A stretch of 64,000 nt of DNA from Macrothele yani (Eukaryota; Arthropoda; Arachnida; Araneae; Macrothelidae). Positions within the stretch are counted from its first letter, which is position 1. Each line of letters starts with the position of its first letter. Position numbers and translations under genes: made by a program. The DNA lies in assembly GCA_039090855.1 (NCBI GenBank), contig CM077034.1, positions 229,369,005 through 229,433,004 of the forward strand, read 5' to 3'. The notes under the pieces were generated by a model, which saw only the letters and a program-made list of their open reading frames with translations, searched no databases and was not told the origin of the DNA. Below, one piece after another: positions 13,661 to 24,503 of this stretch.

Positions 13661-16600
13661 TATTTAAAGCAAGACCATACTTCTTTGAGATAATCGTTTT
13701 GTCTTTACGGTAGTGTTCGTGTGTCTTCCTCTCTCTCTCTTTCTCTGAACTTTCAGTCCATATTATGGTCTTTTTCTTAAATTTAAAGCAAATACTTCTT
13801 TGAGATAATCGTTTTGTCTTTACGGTAGTGTTCGTGTGTCTTCCTCTCTCTCTCTTTCTCTGAACTTTCAGTCCATATTATGGTCTTTTTCTTAAGCTTA
13901 AAGCAAATACTTCTTTGAGATAATCGTTTTGTCTTTACGGTAGTGTTCGTGTGTCTTCCTCTCTCTCTCTTTCTCTGAACTTTCAGTCCATATTATGGTC
14001 TTTTTCTTAAACTTAAAGCAAATACTTCTTTGAGATAATCGTTTTGTCTTTACGGTAGTGTTCGTGTGTCTTCCTCTCTCTCTCTTTCTCTGAACTTTCA
14101 GTCCATATTATGGTCTTTTTCTTAAGCTTAAAGCAAATACTTCTTTGAGATAATCGTTTTGTCTTTACGGTAGTGTGCGTGTGTCTTCCTCTCTCTCTCT
14201 TTCTCTGAACTTTCAGTCCATATTATGGTCTTTTTCTTAAGCTTAAAGCAAATACTTCTTTGAGATAATCGTTTTGTCTTTACGGTAGTGTTCGTGTGTC
14301 TTCCTCTCTCTCTCTCTTTCTCTGAACTTTCAGTCCATATTATGGTCTTTTTCTTAAGCTTAAAGCAAATACTTCTTTGAGATAATCGTTTTGTCTTTAC
14401 GGTAGTGTTCGTGTGTCTTCCTCTTTCTCTCTTTCTCTGAACTTTCAGTCCATATTATGGTCTTTTTCTTAAGCTTAAAGCAAATACTTCTTTGAGATAA
14501 TCGTTTTGTCTTTACGGTAGTGTTCGTGTGTCTTCCTCTCTCTCTCTTTCTCTGAACTTTCAGTCCATATTATGGTCTTTTTCTTAAGCTTAAAGCAAAT
14601 ACTTCTTTGAGATAATCGTTTTGTCTTTACGGTAGTGTTCGTGTGTCTTCCTCTCTCTCTCTTTCTCTGAACTTTCAGTCCATATTATGGTCTTTTTCTT
14701 AAGCTTAAAGCAAATACTTCTTTGAGATAATCGTTTTGTCTTTACGGTAGTGTTCGTGTGTCTTCCTCTCTCTCTCTTTCTCTGAACTTTCAGTCCAATT
14801 ATGGTCTTTTTCTTAAGCTTAAAGCAAATACTTCTTTGAGATAATCGTTTTGTCTTTACGGTAGTGTTCGTGTGTCTTCCTCTCTCTCTCTTTCTCTGAA
14901 CTTTCAGTCCATATTATGGTCTTTTTCTTAAGCTTAAAGCAAATACTTCTTTGAGATAATCGTTTTGTCTTTACGGTAGTGTTCGTGTGTCTTCCTCTCT
15001 CTCTCTTTCTCTGAACTTTCAGTCCATATTATGGTCTTTTTCTTAAGCTTAAAGCAAATACTTCTTTGAGATAATCGTTTTGTCTTTACGGTAGTGTTCG
15101 TGTGTCTTCCTCTCTCTCTCTTTCTCTGAACTTTCAGTCCATATTATGGTCTTTTTCTTAAGCTTAAAGCAAATACTTCTTTGAGATAATCGTTTTGTCT
15201 TTACGGTAGTGTTCGTGTGTCTTCCTCTCTCTCTCTTTCTCTGAACTTTCAGTCCATATTATGGTCTTTTTCTTAAGCTTAAAGCAAATACTTCTTTGAG
15301 ATAATCGTTTTGTCTTTACGGTAGTGTTCGTGTGTCTTCCTCTCTCTCTCTTTCTCTGAACTTTCAGTCCATATTATGGTCTTTTTCTTAAGCTTAAAGC
15401 AAATACTTCTTTGAGATAATCGTTTTGTCTTTACGGTAGTGTTCGTGTGTCTTCCTCTCTCTCTCTTTCTCTGAACTTTCAGTCCATATTATGGTCTTTT
15501 TCTTAAGCTTAAAGCAAATACTTCTTTGAGATAATCGTTTTGTCTTTACGGTTGTGTTCGTGTGTCTTCCTCTCTCTCTGAACTTTCAGTCCGTATTATG
15601 GTCTTTTTCTTAAGCTTAAAGCAAATACTTCTTTGAGATATTCGTTTTGTCTTTACGGTAGTGTTCGTGTGTCTTCCTCTCTCTCTGAACTTTCAGTCCG
15701 TATTATGGTCTTTTTCTTAAGCTTAAAGCAAATACTTCTTTGAGATATTCGTTTTGTCTTTACGGTAGTGTTCGTGTGTCTTCCTCTCCCTCTCTTTCTC
15801 TGAACTTTCAGTCCATATTATGGTCTTTTTCTTAAGCTTAAAGCAAATACTTCTTTGATATAATCGTTTTGTCTTTACGGTAGTGTTCGTGTGTCTTCCT
15901 CTCTCTCTCTTTCTCTGAACTTTCAGTCCATATTATGGTCTTTTTCTTAAGCTTAAAGCAAATACTTCTTTGAGATAATCGTTTTGTCTTTACGGTTGTG
16001 TTCGTGTGTCTTCCTCTCTCTCTGAACTTTCAGTCCGTATTATGGTCTTTTTCTTAAGCTTAAAGCAAATACTTCTTTGATATAATCGTTTTGTCTTTAC
16101 GGTAGTGTTCGTGTGTCTTCCTCTCTCTCTCTTTCTCTGAACTTTTAGTCCATATTATGGTCTTTTTCTTAAGCTTAAAGCAAATACTTCTTTGAGATAA
16201 TCGTTTTGTCTTTACGGTAGTGTTCGTGTGTCTTCCTCTCCCTCTCTTTCTCTGAACTTTCAGTCCATATTATGGTCTTTTTCTTAAGCTTAAAGCAAAT
16301 ACTTCTTTGAGATAATCGTTTTGTCTTTACGGTAGTGTTCGTGTGTCTTCCTCTCCCTCTCTTTCTCTGAACTTTCAGTCCATATTATGGTCTTTTTCTT
16401 AAGCTTAAAGCAAATACTTCTTTGATATAATCGTTTTGTCTTTACGGTAGTGTTCGTGTGTCTTCCTCTCTCTCTCTTTCTCTGAACTTTTAGTCCATAT
16501 TATGGTCTTTTTCTTAAGCTTAAAGCAAATACTTCTTTGAGATAATCGATTTTGTCTTTACGGTTGTGTTCGTGTGTCTTCCTCTCTCTCTGAACTTTCA

Positions 16601-17914
16601 GTCCGTATTATGGTCTTTTTCTTAAGCTTAAAGCAAATACTTCTTTGAGATAATCGTTTTGTCTTTACGGTAGTGTTCGTGTGTCTTCCTCTCTCTCTCT
16701 TTCTCTGAACTTTCAGTCCATATTATGGTCTTTTTCTTAAGCTTAAAGCAAATACTTCTTTGAGATAATCGTTTTGTCTTTACGGTTGTGTTCGTGTGTC
16801 TTCCTCTCTCTCTGAACTTTCAGTCCGTATTATGGTCTTTTTCTTAAGCTTAAAGCAAATACTTCTTTGAGATATTCGTTTTGTCTTTACGGTAGTGTTC
16901 GTGTGTCTTCCTCTCTCTCTCTTTCTCTGAACTTTCAGTCCATATTATGGTCTTTTTCTTAAGCTTAAAGCAAATACTTTTTTGAGATAATCGTTTTGTC
17001 TTTACGGTTGTGTTCGTGTGTCTTCCTCTCTCTCTGAACTTTCAGTCCGTATTATGGTCTTTTTCTTAAGCTTAAAGCAAATACTTCTTTGAGATATTCG
17101 TTTTGTCTTTACGGTAGTGTTCGTGTGTCTTCCTCTCTCTCTCTCTTTCTCTGAACTTTCAGTCCATATTATGGTCTTTTTCTTAAGCTTAAAGCAAATA
17201 CTTCTTTGAGATAATCGTTTTGTCTTTACGGTTGTGTTCGTGTGTCTTCCTCTCTCTCTGAACTTTCAGTCCGTATTATGGTCTTTTTCTTAAGCTTAAA
17301 GCAAATACTTCTTTGAGATATTCGTTTTGTCTTTACGGTAGTGTTCGTGTGTCTTCCTCTCTCTCTCTTTCTCTGAACTTTCAGTCCATATTATGGTCTT
17401 TTTCTTAAGCTTAAAGCAAATACTTTTTTGAGATAATCGTTTTGTCTTTACGGTTGTGTTCGTGTGTCTTCCTCTCTCTCTGAACTTTCAGTCCGTATTA
17501 TGGTCTTTTTCTTAAGCTTAAAGCAAATACTTCTTTGAGATATTCGTTTTGTCTTTACGGTAGTGTTCGTGTGTCTTCCTCTCTCTCTCTCTTTCTCTGA
17601 ACTTTCAGTCCATATTATGGTCTTTTTCTTAAGCTTAAAGCAAATACTTCTTTGAGATAATCGTTTTGTCTTTACGGTTGTGTTCGTGTGTCTTTCTCTC
17701 TCGCTGAACTTTCAGTCCGTATTATGGTCTTTTTCTTAAGCTTAAAGCAAATACTTCTTTGAGATATTCGTTTTGTCTTTACGGTAGTGTTCGTGTGTCT
17801 TCCTCTCTCTCTCTCTCTCTGAACTTTCAGTCCGTATTATGGTCTTTTTCTTAAGCTTAAAGCAAATACTTCTTTGAGATAATCGTTTTGTCTTTACGGT
17901 AGTGTTCGTGTGTA

Positions 17915-17916
<2 letters not shown>

Positions 17917-17965
<49 letters not shown>
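17917..17965. repeat. Expanded CT microsatellite within a satellite monomer
   Basis: An almost pure CT run of about 49 bp replaces the usual CT tract of about 20 bp. It follows the variant gtgtattcc instead of gtgtcttcc. The same variant precedes the long tracts at 18284 and 18766, so these three monomers share an ancestor. Confidence 0.9.
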
Positions 17966-17968
<3 letters not shown>

Positions 17969-18281
17969 CTTTCAGTCCGTATTATGGTCTTTTTCTTAAG
18001 CTTAAAGCAAATACTTCTTTGAGATAATCGTTTTGTCTTTACGGTTGTGTTCGTGTGTCTTCCTCTCTCGCTGAACTTTCAGTCCGTATTATGGTCTTTT
18101 TCTTAAGCTTAAAGCAAATACTTCTTTGAGATATTCGTTTTGTCTTTACGGTAGTGTTCGTGTGTCTTCCTCTCTCTCTCTCTCTCTGAACTTTCAGTCC
18201 GTATTATGGTCTTTTTCTTAAGCTTAAAGCAAATACTTCTTTGAGATAATCGTTTTGTCTTTACGGTAGTGTTCGTGTGTA

Positions 18282-18283
<2 letters not shown>

Positions 18284-18332
<49 letters not shown>
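18284..18332. repeat. Expanded CT microsatellite within a satellite monomer
   Basis: A second long pure CT run in the same monomer variant (gtgtattcc upstream) as the tract at 17917. The flanking monomers also match, which suggests a segmental duplication of several monomers of about 360 bp. Confidence 0.9.
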
Positions 18333-18335
<3 letters not shown>

Positions 18336-18767
18336 CTTTCAGTCCGTATTATGGTCTTTTTCTTAAGCTTAAAGCAAATACTTCTTTGAGATATTCGTTT
18401 TGTCTTTACGGTAGTGTTCGTGTGTCTTCCTCTATCTCTCTCTTAACTTTCAGTCCGTATTATGGTCTTTTTCTTAAGCTTAAAGCAAATACTTCTTTGA
18501 GATAATCGTTTCGTCTTTACGGTAGTGTTCGTGTGTCTTCCTCTCTCTCTCTCTCTCTGAACTTTCAGTCCGTATTATGGTCTTTTTCTTAAGCTTAAAG
18601 CAAATACTTCTTTGAGATAATCGTTTTGTCTTTACGGTAGTGTTCGTGTGTCTTCCTCTCTTTCTCTCTCTGAACTTTCAGTCCGTATCATGGTCATTTT
18701 CTTAAGCTTAAAGCAAATACTTCTTTGAGATAATCGTTTTGTCTTTACGGTAGTGTTCGTGTGTATT

Positions 18768-18800
<33 letters not shown>

Positions 18801-20948
18801 ATCTCTCTCTCTGAACTTTCAGTCCGTATTATGGTCTTTTTCTTAAGCTTAAAGCAAATACTTCTTTGAGATATTCGTTTTGTCTTTACGGTAGTGTTCG
18901 TGTGTCTTCCTCTATCTCTCTCTTAACTTTCAGTCCGTATTATGGTCTTTTTCTTAAGCTTAAAGCAAATACTTCTTTGAGATAATCGTTTCGTCTTTAC
19001 GGTAGTGTTCGTGTGTCTTCCTCTCACTCTCTCTCTCTGAACTTTCAGTCCGTATTATGGTCTTTTTCTTAAGCTTAAAGCAAATACTTCTTTGAGATAA
19101 TCGTTTCGTCTTTACGGTAGTGTTCGTGTGTCTTCCTCTCTCTCTGAACTTTCAGTCCATATTATGGTCTTTTTCTTAAGCTTAAAGCAAATACTTCTTT
19201 GAGATAATCGTTTTGTCTTTACGGTTGTGTTCGTGTGTCTTCCTCTCTCTCTCTCTCTCTCTTAACTTTCAGTCCGTATTATGGTCTTTTTCTTAAGCTT
19301 AAAGCAAATACTTCTTTGAGATATTCGTTTCGTCTTTACGGTAGTGTTCGTGTGTCTTCCTCTCTCTCTCTCTCTCTGAACTTTCAGTCCGTATTATGGT
19401 CTTTTTCTTAAGCTTAAAGCAAATACTTCTTTGAGATATTCGTTTCGTCTTTACGGTAGTGTTCGTGTGTCTTCCTCTCTCTCTCTCTCTCTGAACTTTC
19501 AGTCCGTATTATGGTCTTTTTCTTAAGCTTAAAGCAAATACTTCTTTGAGATAATCGTTTCGTCTTTACGGTAGTGTTCGTGTGTCTTCCTCTCTCTCTC
19601 TCTATCTGAACTTTCAGTCCGTATTATGGTCTTTTTCTTAAGCTTAAAGCAAATACTTCTTTGAGATAATCGTTTTGTCTTTACGGTTGTGTTCGTGTGT
19701 CTTTCTCTCTCTCTGAACTTTCAGTCCGTATTATGGTCTTTTTCTTAAGCTTAAAGCAAATACTTCTTTGAGATATTCGTTTCGTCTTTACGGTAGTGTT
19801 CGTGTGTCTTCCTCTCTCTCTCTCTCTGAACTTTCAGTCCGTATTATGGTCTTTTTCTTAAGCTTAAAGCAAATACTTCTTTGAGATATTCGTTTCGTCT
19901 TTACGGTAGTGTTCGTGTGTCTTCCTCTCTCTCTCTCTCTCTCTGAACTTTCAGTCCGTATTATGGTCTTTTTCTTAAGCTTAAAGCAAATACTTCTTTG
20001 AGATAATCGTTTCGTCTTTACGGTAGTGTTCGTGTGTCTTCCTCTCTCTCTCTCTCTCCGAACTTTCAGTCCGTATTATGGTCTTTTTCTTAAGCTTAAA
20101 GCAAATACTTCTTTGAGATAATCGTTTCGTCTTTACGGTAGTGTTCGTGTGTCTTCCTCTCTCTCTCTCTCTCTGAACTTTCAGTCCATATTATGGTCTT
20201 TTTCTTAAGCTTAAAGCAAATACTTCTTTGAGATAATCGTTTTGTCTTTACGGTTGTGTTCGTGTGTCTTTCTCTCTCTCTGAACTTTCAGTCCGTATTA
20301 TGGTCTTTTTCTTAAGCTTAAAGCAAATACTTCTTTGAGATAATCGTTTCGTCTTTACGGTAGTGTTCGTGTGTCTTCCTCTCTCTCTCTCTCTCTGAAC
20401 TTTCAGTCCATATTATGGTCTTTTTCTTAAGCTTAAAGCAAATACTTCTTTGAGATAATCGTTTCGTCTTTACGGTAGTGTTCGTGTGTCTTCCTCTCTC
20501 TCTCTCTCTCCGAACTTTCAGTCCGTATTATGGTCTTTTTCTTAAGCTTAAAGCAAATACTTCTTTGAGATAATCGTTTCGTCTTTACGGTAGTGTTCGT
20601 GTGTCTTCCTCTCTCTCTCTCTCTCTGAACTTTCAGTCCATATTATGGTCTTTTTCTTAAGCTTAAAGCAAATACTTCTTTGAGATAATCGTTTTGTCTT
20701 TACGGTTGTGTTCGTGTGTCTTTCTCTCTCTCTGAACTTTCAGTCCGTATTATGGTCTTTTTCTTAAGCTTAAAGCAAATACTTCTTTGAGATATTCGTT
20801 TCGTCTTTACGGTAGTGTTCGTGTGTCTTCCTCTCTCTCTCTCTCTCTGAACTTTCAGTCCGTATTATGGTCTTTTTCTTAAGCTTAAAGCAAATACTTC
20901 TTTGAGATAATCGTTTTGTCTTTACGGTAGTGTTCGTGTGTCTTCCTC

Positions 20949-21054
20949 ACGAACGATAATTTTCAGAAACGACTTTATTAAGATATGAGATTTATTTTTG
21001 AGTGCCCACAATGAAATTTTGCCCAGGGCCCCGCAAGAGCTCTATCCGGCCCTG
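20949..21054 (-). mobile_element. Terminal part of a hAT-like element adjoining the satellite
   Basis: Where the monomer phase stops, unique sequence acgaacgataattttcag continues to a terminus that reads cagggccggatagagctc on the minus strand. A start of cagggccgg followed by a G-rich stretch is typical of hAT-superfamily terminal inverted repeats. The same terminus, with the same sequence before it, recurs at 26633-26763 behind a lone monomer. The opposite terminus is not in the window and no transposase is attached, so this would be a non-autonomous element. Confidence 0.6.
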
Positions 21055-21818
21055 CTCGGTACACACGTGACACCATGGATCGAGAAACGTTGAGTGTTCG
21101 CGCAACTTCGGAAATTGAATGTCCCATCCGCCTGGCTCCCACTAACATTCCTCGTTCAAACTCGGATGATTAACACCAGCGTGCCATTATCCTATTGTCG
21201 GTGGTTCAACCTGACTCACGAGACTACACCTCGCAACTGATAAAAATCGTGGCGTGCGGCGAAGCCTTTATACGACGGCAGCGCCAATTAAAAATTTGCA
21301 TACTGCTATCCAGGCACGTCGTTAGACTTCGAATACGGGAGGAGCGAACATTGTTTTTGTTGCGGCAAGCTTGATAGCAACTTTTTTTACGAAACACTGA
21401 AAGAACGAATTTTTTAAAGCTTTACATTACCAGTTACAAAGTAATTTGTGCAATATCCACCTGGGCACATGCATACATACACGGATCTGACAAGTTACGC
21501 AACTGCTGTAACTAGCGCCGGCTAGACCATAGGGGCAACCGGGGCAGTAGCCCCAGGTTGCCCTGCGCCTTCAGGGGGCCTCGCAGTTTAGAAAACAAAA
21601 TAATTTTCGGTAAAAAAATTTAACTACATTTTTTTGTAACTTTTGGGGCGCAAGGCTCTGAAAAATATATTTTTGAACTTTTTTTGTTTGTTTGCAATCT
21701 CCCCATTTTTGAACACGTTATCCCCCCTATTCGTCGTACGGACACTGAGATTTGCAGATTCGAAACTATTTTTGTAACCACCTTAATCTATAACTAAGTA
21801 AATTTCTCCGTCATTTTT
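21055..21818. other. Non-coding stretch with a second hAT-like terminal motif
   Basis: No coding region is visible. At about 21518-21565 the sequence agcgccggctagaccatag followed by ggggcaaccggggcag resembles another hAT-type terminal repeat, unrelated in detail to the one ending at 21054. The rest is AT-rich, with T-runs around 21380 and 21620. Confidence 0.4.
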
Positions 21819-21891
21819 GGTCTACGCCGGGATTCGAACCCGAGTCCGCTTATTCCGGAACAAGTCGCTCTACCAACTGAGCTACGCAGAC
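21819..21891 (-). tRNA. tRNA-like sequence, possibly Arg (CCG anticodon), or a SINE head
   Basis: Read on the minus strand, the 73-nt segment begins gtctgcgtagctcagttggt and ends with a T arm containing ggttcgaatcc. The 7-bp acceptor stem (gtctgcg with cgtagac, one G-T pair), the 4-bp D stem (gctc/gagc) and the 5-bp T stem with a 7-nt loop all form. The A and B box promoters are good. The anticodon arm is poor: cttgt/ataag pairs only with a 6-nt loop. If the loop is ttccgga the anticodon is CCG. No intron, CCA or T-run terminator is seen close by. A tRNA pseudogene or tRNA-derived SINE is as likely as a working tRNA. Confidence 0.5.
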
Positions 21892-22199
21892 GTTTATTCT
21901 GATTCCTATCTGCCTTTATGTCGTGTACGTCCTGCTGGCAGGTACGTCACATCTCCCCCCCCGAAAGAGGGCCGGGGGCATGGCCCACGGGTCAGCCGTG
22001 ACCATGAATCGTTGCAGGCAGCCATCCGCTGTAGAAAGTGCACTTGAGAACTCCCAGTCAATCTTGTGTTTGGAATGCAACGTCACACACATTTATTTTT
22101 TGAAGCGCTGGAAAAGGGATTCTCTGATTTTTCCTATCTCGCGGTATGGAAATAACATCACACCATTGCGAGATTTTGAACGGTCGGGTCATCCGGATA
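21892..22199. other. Unassigned, no gene seen
   Basis: Contains a C-run at 21954-21962 and a GC-richer stretch up to about 22000. Short open frames on the plus strand have no recognisable domain. On the minus strand this sequence follows the outermost LTR-like unit, so it might be a remnant of its internal region, but nothing coding is recognisable. Confidence 0.4.
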
Positions 22200-23815
22200 G
22201 TTCGGGCGCCAATTATAACGAAGTAAAATTCTCCGACTAGACGTGTAGTGCAGGAAAGCTTACGTTAAGTCACGTTAGGGTTATTGAGAGGTTACTTGAC
22301 GTAGCTAAAGTGTGCTTAATCTTCAAAGTGCTAGAGTTTGTTTAGGTAAGACACGCACATGCAATAAATTCCAAGAATATGGAATTTATTTTTACTCAGC
22401 GTTCCTCATTATCTTGAATATCAGTAATATAACTTCGGTTTTAGTACATTAGTACCTTGAAGGCTCCTTATTAGAGCGGTAAACACAATATTCCCTGAAC
22501 TTAACGTAAACACTCAATGAAATAGGCTTAACGGCCAGACAGAGGTCTAATGAACTAAGTAAACGTACTCACTTTTAACCTTTTATTGGGGAGCTCCTTG
22601 TATTACTCAAATACACACTCCAAAATAACACAACTACTGATAGCCCGAACTTTCGTAATATCGTAGAAAAGTAGGTAAATCGCATGTCAATAATCAGGAA
22701 GAACCTATCACATATAAAACGAAGCTCTCTTATCCCTGTTCGGGCGCCAATTATAATGAATAGAATTCTCCGGCTGGACGTGTCGTGCAGGAAAGCTTAC
22801 GTTAAGTCACGTTAGGGTTATTGAAAGGTTGCTTGACGTAGCTAAAGTGTGCTTAAACTTCAAAGTGCTAGAGTTTGTTTAGGTAAGACACGCACGTGCA
22901 ATAAATTCCAAGAATATGGAATTTATTTTTACTCAGCGTTCCTCATTATCTTGAATATCAGTAATATAACTTCGGTTTTAGTACATTAGTACCTTGAAGG
23001 CTCCTTATTAGAGCGGTAAACACAATATCCTCTGAACTTAACGTAAACACTCAATGAAATAGACTTAACGGCCATACAGAGGTCTAATGAACTAAGTAAA
23101 CGTACTCACTTTTAACCTTTTATTGGGGAGCTCCTTGTATTACTCAAATACACACTCCAAAATAACACAACTACTGATAGCCCGAACTTTCGTAATATCG
23201 TAGAAAAGTAGGTAAATCGCATGTCAATAATCAGGAAGAACCTATCACATATAAAACGAAGCTCTCTGGTCCCTGTTCGTGCGCTAGTTATAATGAATAG
23301 AATTCTCCGGCTGGACGTGTAAGTGCAGAAAAGCTTACGTTAAGTCACGTTAGGGTTATTGAAAGGTTACTTGACGTAGCTAAAGTGTGCTTAAACTTCA
23401 AAGTGCTAGAGTTTGTTTAGGTAAGACACGCACGTGCAATAAATTCCAAGAATATGGAATTTATTTTTACTCAGCGTTCCTCATTATCTGGAATATCAGT
23501 AATATAACTTCGGTTTTAGTACATTAGTACCTTGAAGGCTCCTTATTAGAGCGGTAAACACAATATTCCCTGAACTTAACGTAAACACTCAATGAAATAG
23601 ACTTAACGGCCAGACAGAGGTCTAATGAACTAAGTAAACGTACTCACTTTTAACCTTTTATTTGGGGAGCTCCTGGTATTACTCAAATACACACTCCAAT
23701 ATAACACAACTACTGATAGCCCGAACTTTCGTACTATCGTAGAAAAGTAGGTAAATCGCATATCAATAATCAGGAAGAACCTATCACATATAAAACGAAG
23801 CTTTCTGGTACCTTG
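22200..23815 (-). repeat. Three tandem LTR-like units of about 538 bp
   Basis: The junction motif ttcg(g/t)gcgc recurs at 22201, 22739 and 23276, giving units of 538 and 537 bp that are over 95 percent alike by eye. On the minus strand the junction reads ttggcgcccgaac, directly after a run ending cattataa. That is where the tRNA primer-binding site of an LTR retrotransposon sits. No gag, protease, RT or integrase is present. I infer LTRs of a Ty3/gypsy-type element joined in tandem, for example by unequal recombination. A plain 538-bp tandem repeat with a chance motif match is the alternative. Confidence 0.5.
22733..22749 (-). other. Primer-binding-site-like motif (tRNA-Lys type)
   Basis: On the minus strand this reads tggcgcccgaacaggga, a 17-base match to the primer-binding site complementary to the 3' end of tRNA-Lys known from several retroelements. 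The unit at 22201 keeps only the first 12 bases and the one at 23276 has substitutions, so the middle unit is the best preserved. Confidence 0.5.
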
Positions 23816-24082
23816 AGCGCGCCTATATATATATATATATACTGCATACCACCACGTCATGACTTACACTCGTTGCCACATATTATTCAGCGAGAGAAAC
23901 AACATCTCGTTAAGTGAGAAGATAATTTGCATAGGAAAATAAAATAACAAGAGATAGTAAAATCGAAAAGAAACTGAATCTAGAGTATACGTTACAAATC
24001 TTTTTCGCATTCATGAAACAGAAAACTAAATTTCATCGGGCGAGATCCAAAGTGAAATTCCTCCAAATACGTGGCGTCAGTA
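23816..24082. other. Unassigned AT-rich spacer
   Basis: Holds a short TA microsatellite at 23824-23840. No coding or element signal is seen otherwise. Confidence 0.5.
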
Positions 24083-24316
24083 AATAAACAAATACATCGC
24101 TCTTTCCACGTTCCAGAAACACATAGCAACCGAAAAATTGTTATTCGGTCACCGCTGGGTAATTGAATGACCGGATCTCTCGACGTGGTGTAAGGGTAAC
24201 GCGCTCGGCTAGATATCGAGAGATCCGTGGATTCAATTACCCGGCGGTGACCGAATAACAATTTTTCGGTTGCTATGTGTTTCTGGAACGTGGAAAGAGC
24301 GATGTATTTGTTTATT
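24083..24316. repeat. Long hairpin with two arms of about 101 bp and a 32-bp loop
   Basis: The left arm (24083-24183) and right arm (24216-24316) are near-perfect reverse complements. They run from aataaacaaatacatcgc through ccgaaaaattgttattcgg to ggatctctcga. The loop at 24184-24215 carries gtggtgtaagggtaacgc, which looks like a tRNA A-box region. The right arm carries ggattcaattaccc, which looks like a degenerate B box. This could be a tRNA-related SINE turned back on itself by an inverted duplication, or a small foldback element. Open frames across it are an effect of the symmetry and are not genes. Confidence 0.85.
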
Positions 24317-24503
24317 AAATTTCATCATTTTGTAGTTCCCTACTTTTATGTATCCAACAATTTGTTTGAAAACCTGACACTTAAATTTAAGGAAATAAAA
24401 ATAACAATATCCAAGTTACCTTCGGACTACATATGGAAGCCACTTTTCCAACATGAAAAGAAATTAAAAAAAAAAAAAAAAAAAGAAAACGGCAACTTTC
24501 ATA
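24317..24503. other. Unassigned spacer with A-run
   Basis: AT-rich sequence with an A-run at 24467-24484. It ends at the TA target duplication of the Tc1 element. No gene signal. Confidence 0.5.

Larger units (their letters stand above)
1..20948. repeat. 115-bp satellite DNA array (about 180 monomers)
   Basis: The motif tacggtagtgttcgtgtgtc recurs at 1, 116, 231 and onward, giving a 115-bp period. Each monomer has a CT-rich tract, then gaactttcagtcc, a palindromic ttaagcttaa (overlapping AflII and HindIII sites) and agataatcgttttgtc. The array starts before the window and ends at 20948 in the monomer phase tcttcctc. No open reading frame runs through it. Monomers from 1 to about 12300 are nearly identical, with rare CT length changes (for example near 945, 3943, 5668 and 9570). 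The array is too homogeneous to have decayed for long. Centromeric or heterochromatic location is possible but not shown. Confidence 0.97.
12301..20948. repeat. Diverged right flank of the satellite, with 115/107-bp variants
   Basis: From about 12300 rightwards monomers carry recurrent variants: ccgtatt for ccatatt, gatattcg for gataatcg, cggttgtg for cggtagtg, cgtttcgtc for cgttttgtc, and CT tracts of very different length. A shortened monomer of 107 bp (for example 15547-15653) alternates with longer ones around 16.7-17.7 kb, an incipient dimeric higher-order repeat. This is the usual picture of an array edge where homogenisation is weaker than in the interior. Confidence 0.85.

Noticed and set aside
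1..20948. Regular repeats of constant length that might suggest a CRISPR array
   Set aside because: There are no unique spacers, since the whole 115-bp unit repeats, and the context is eukaryotic.
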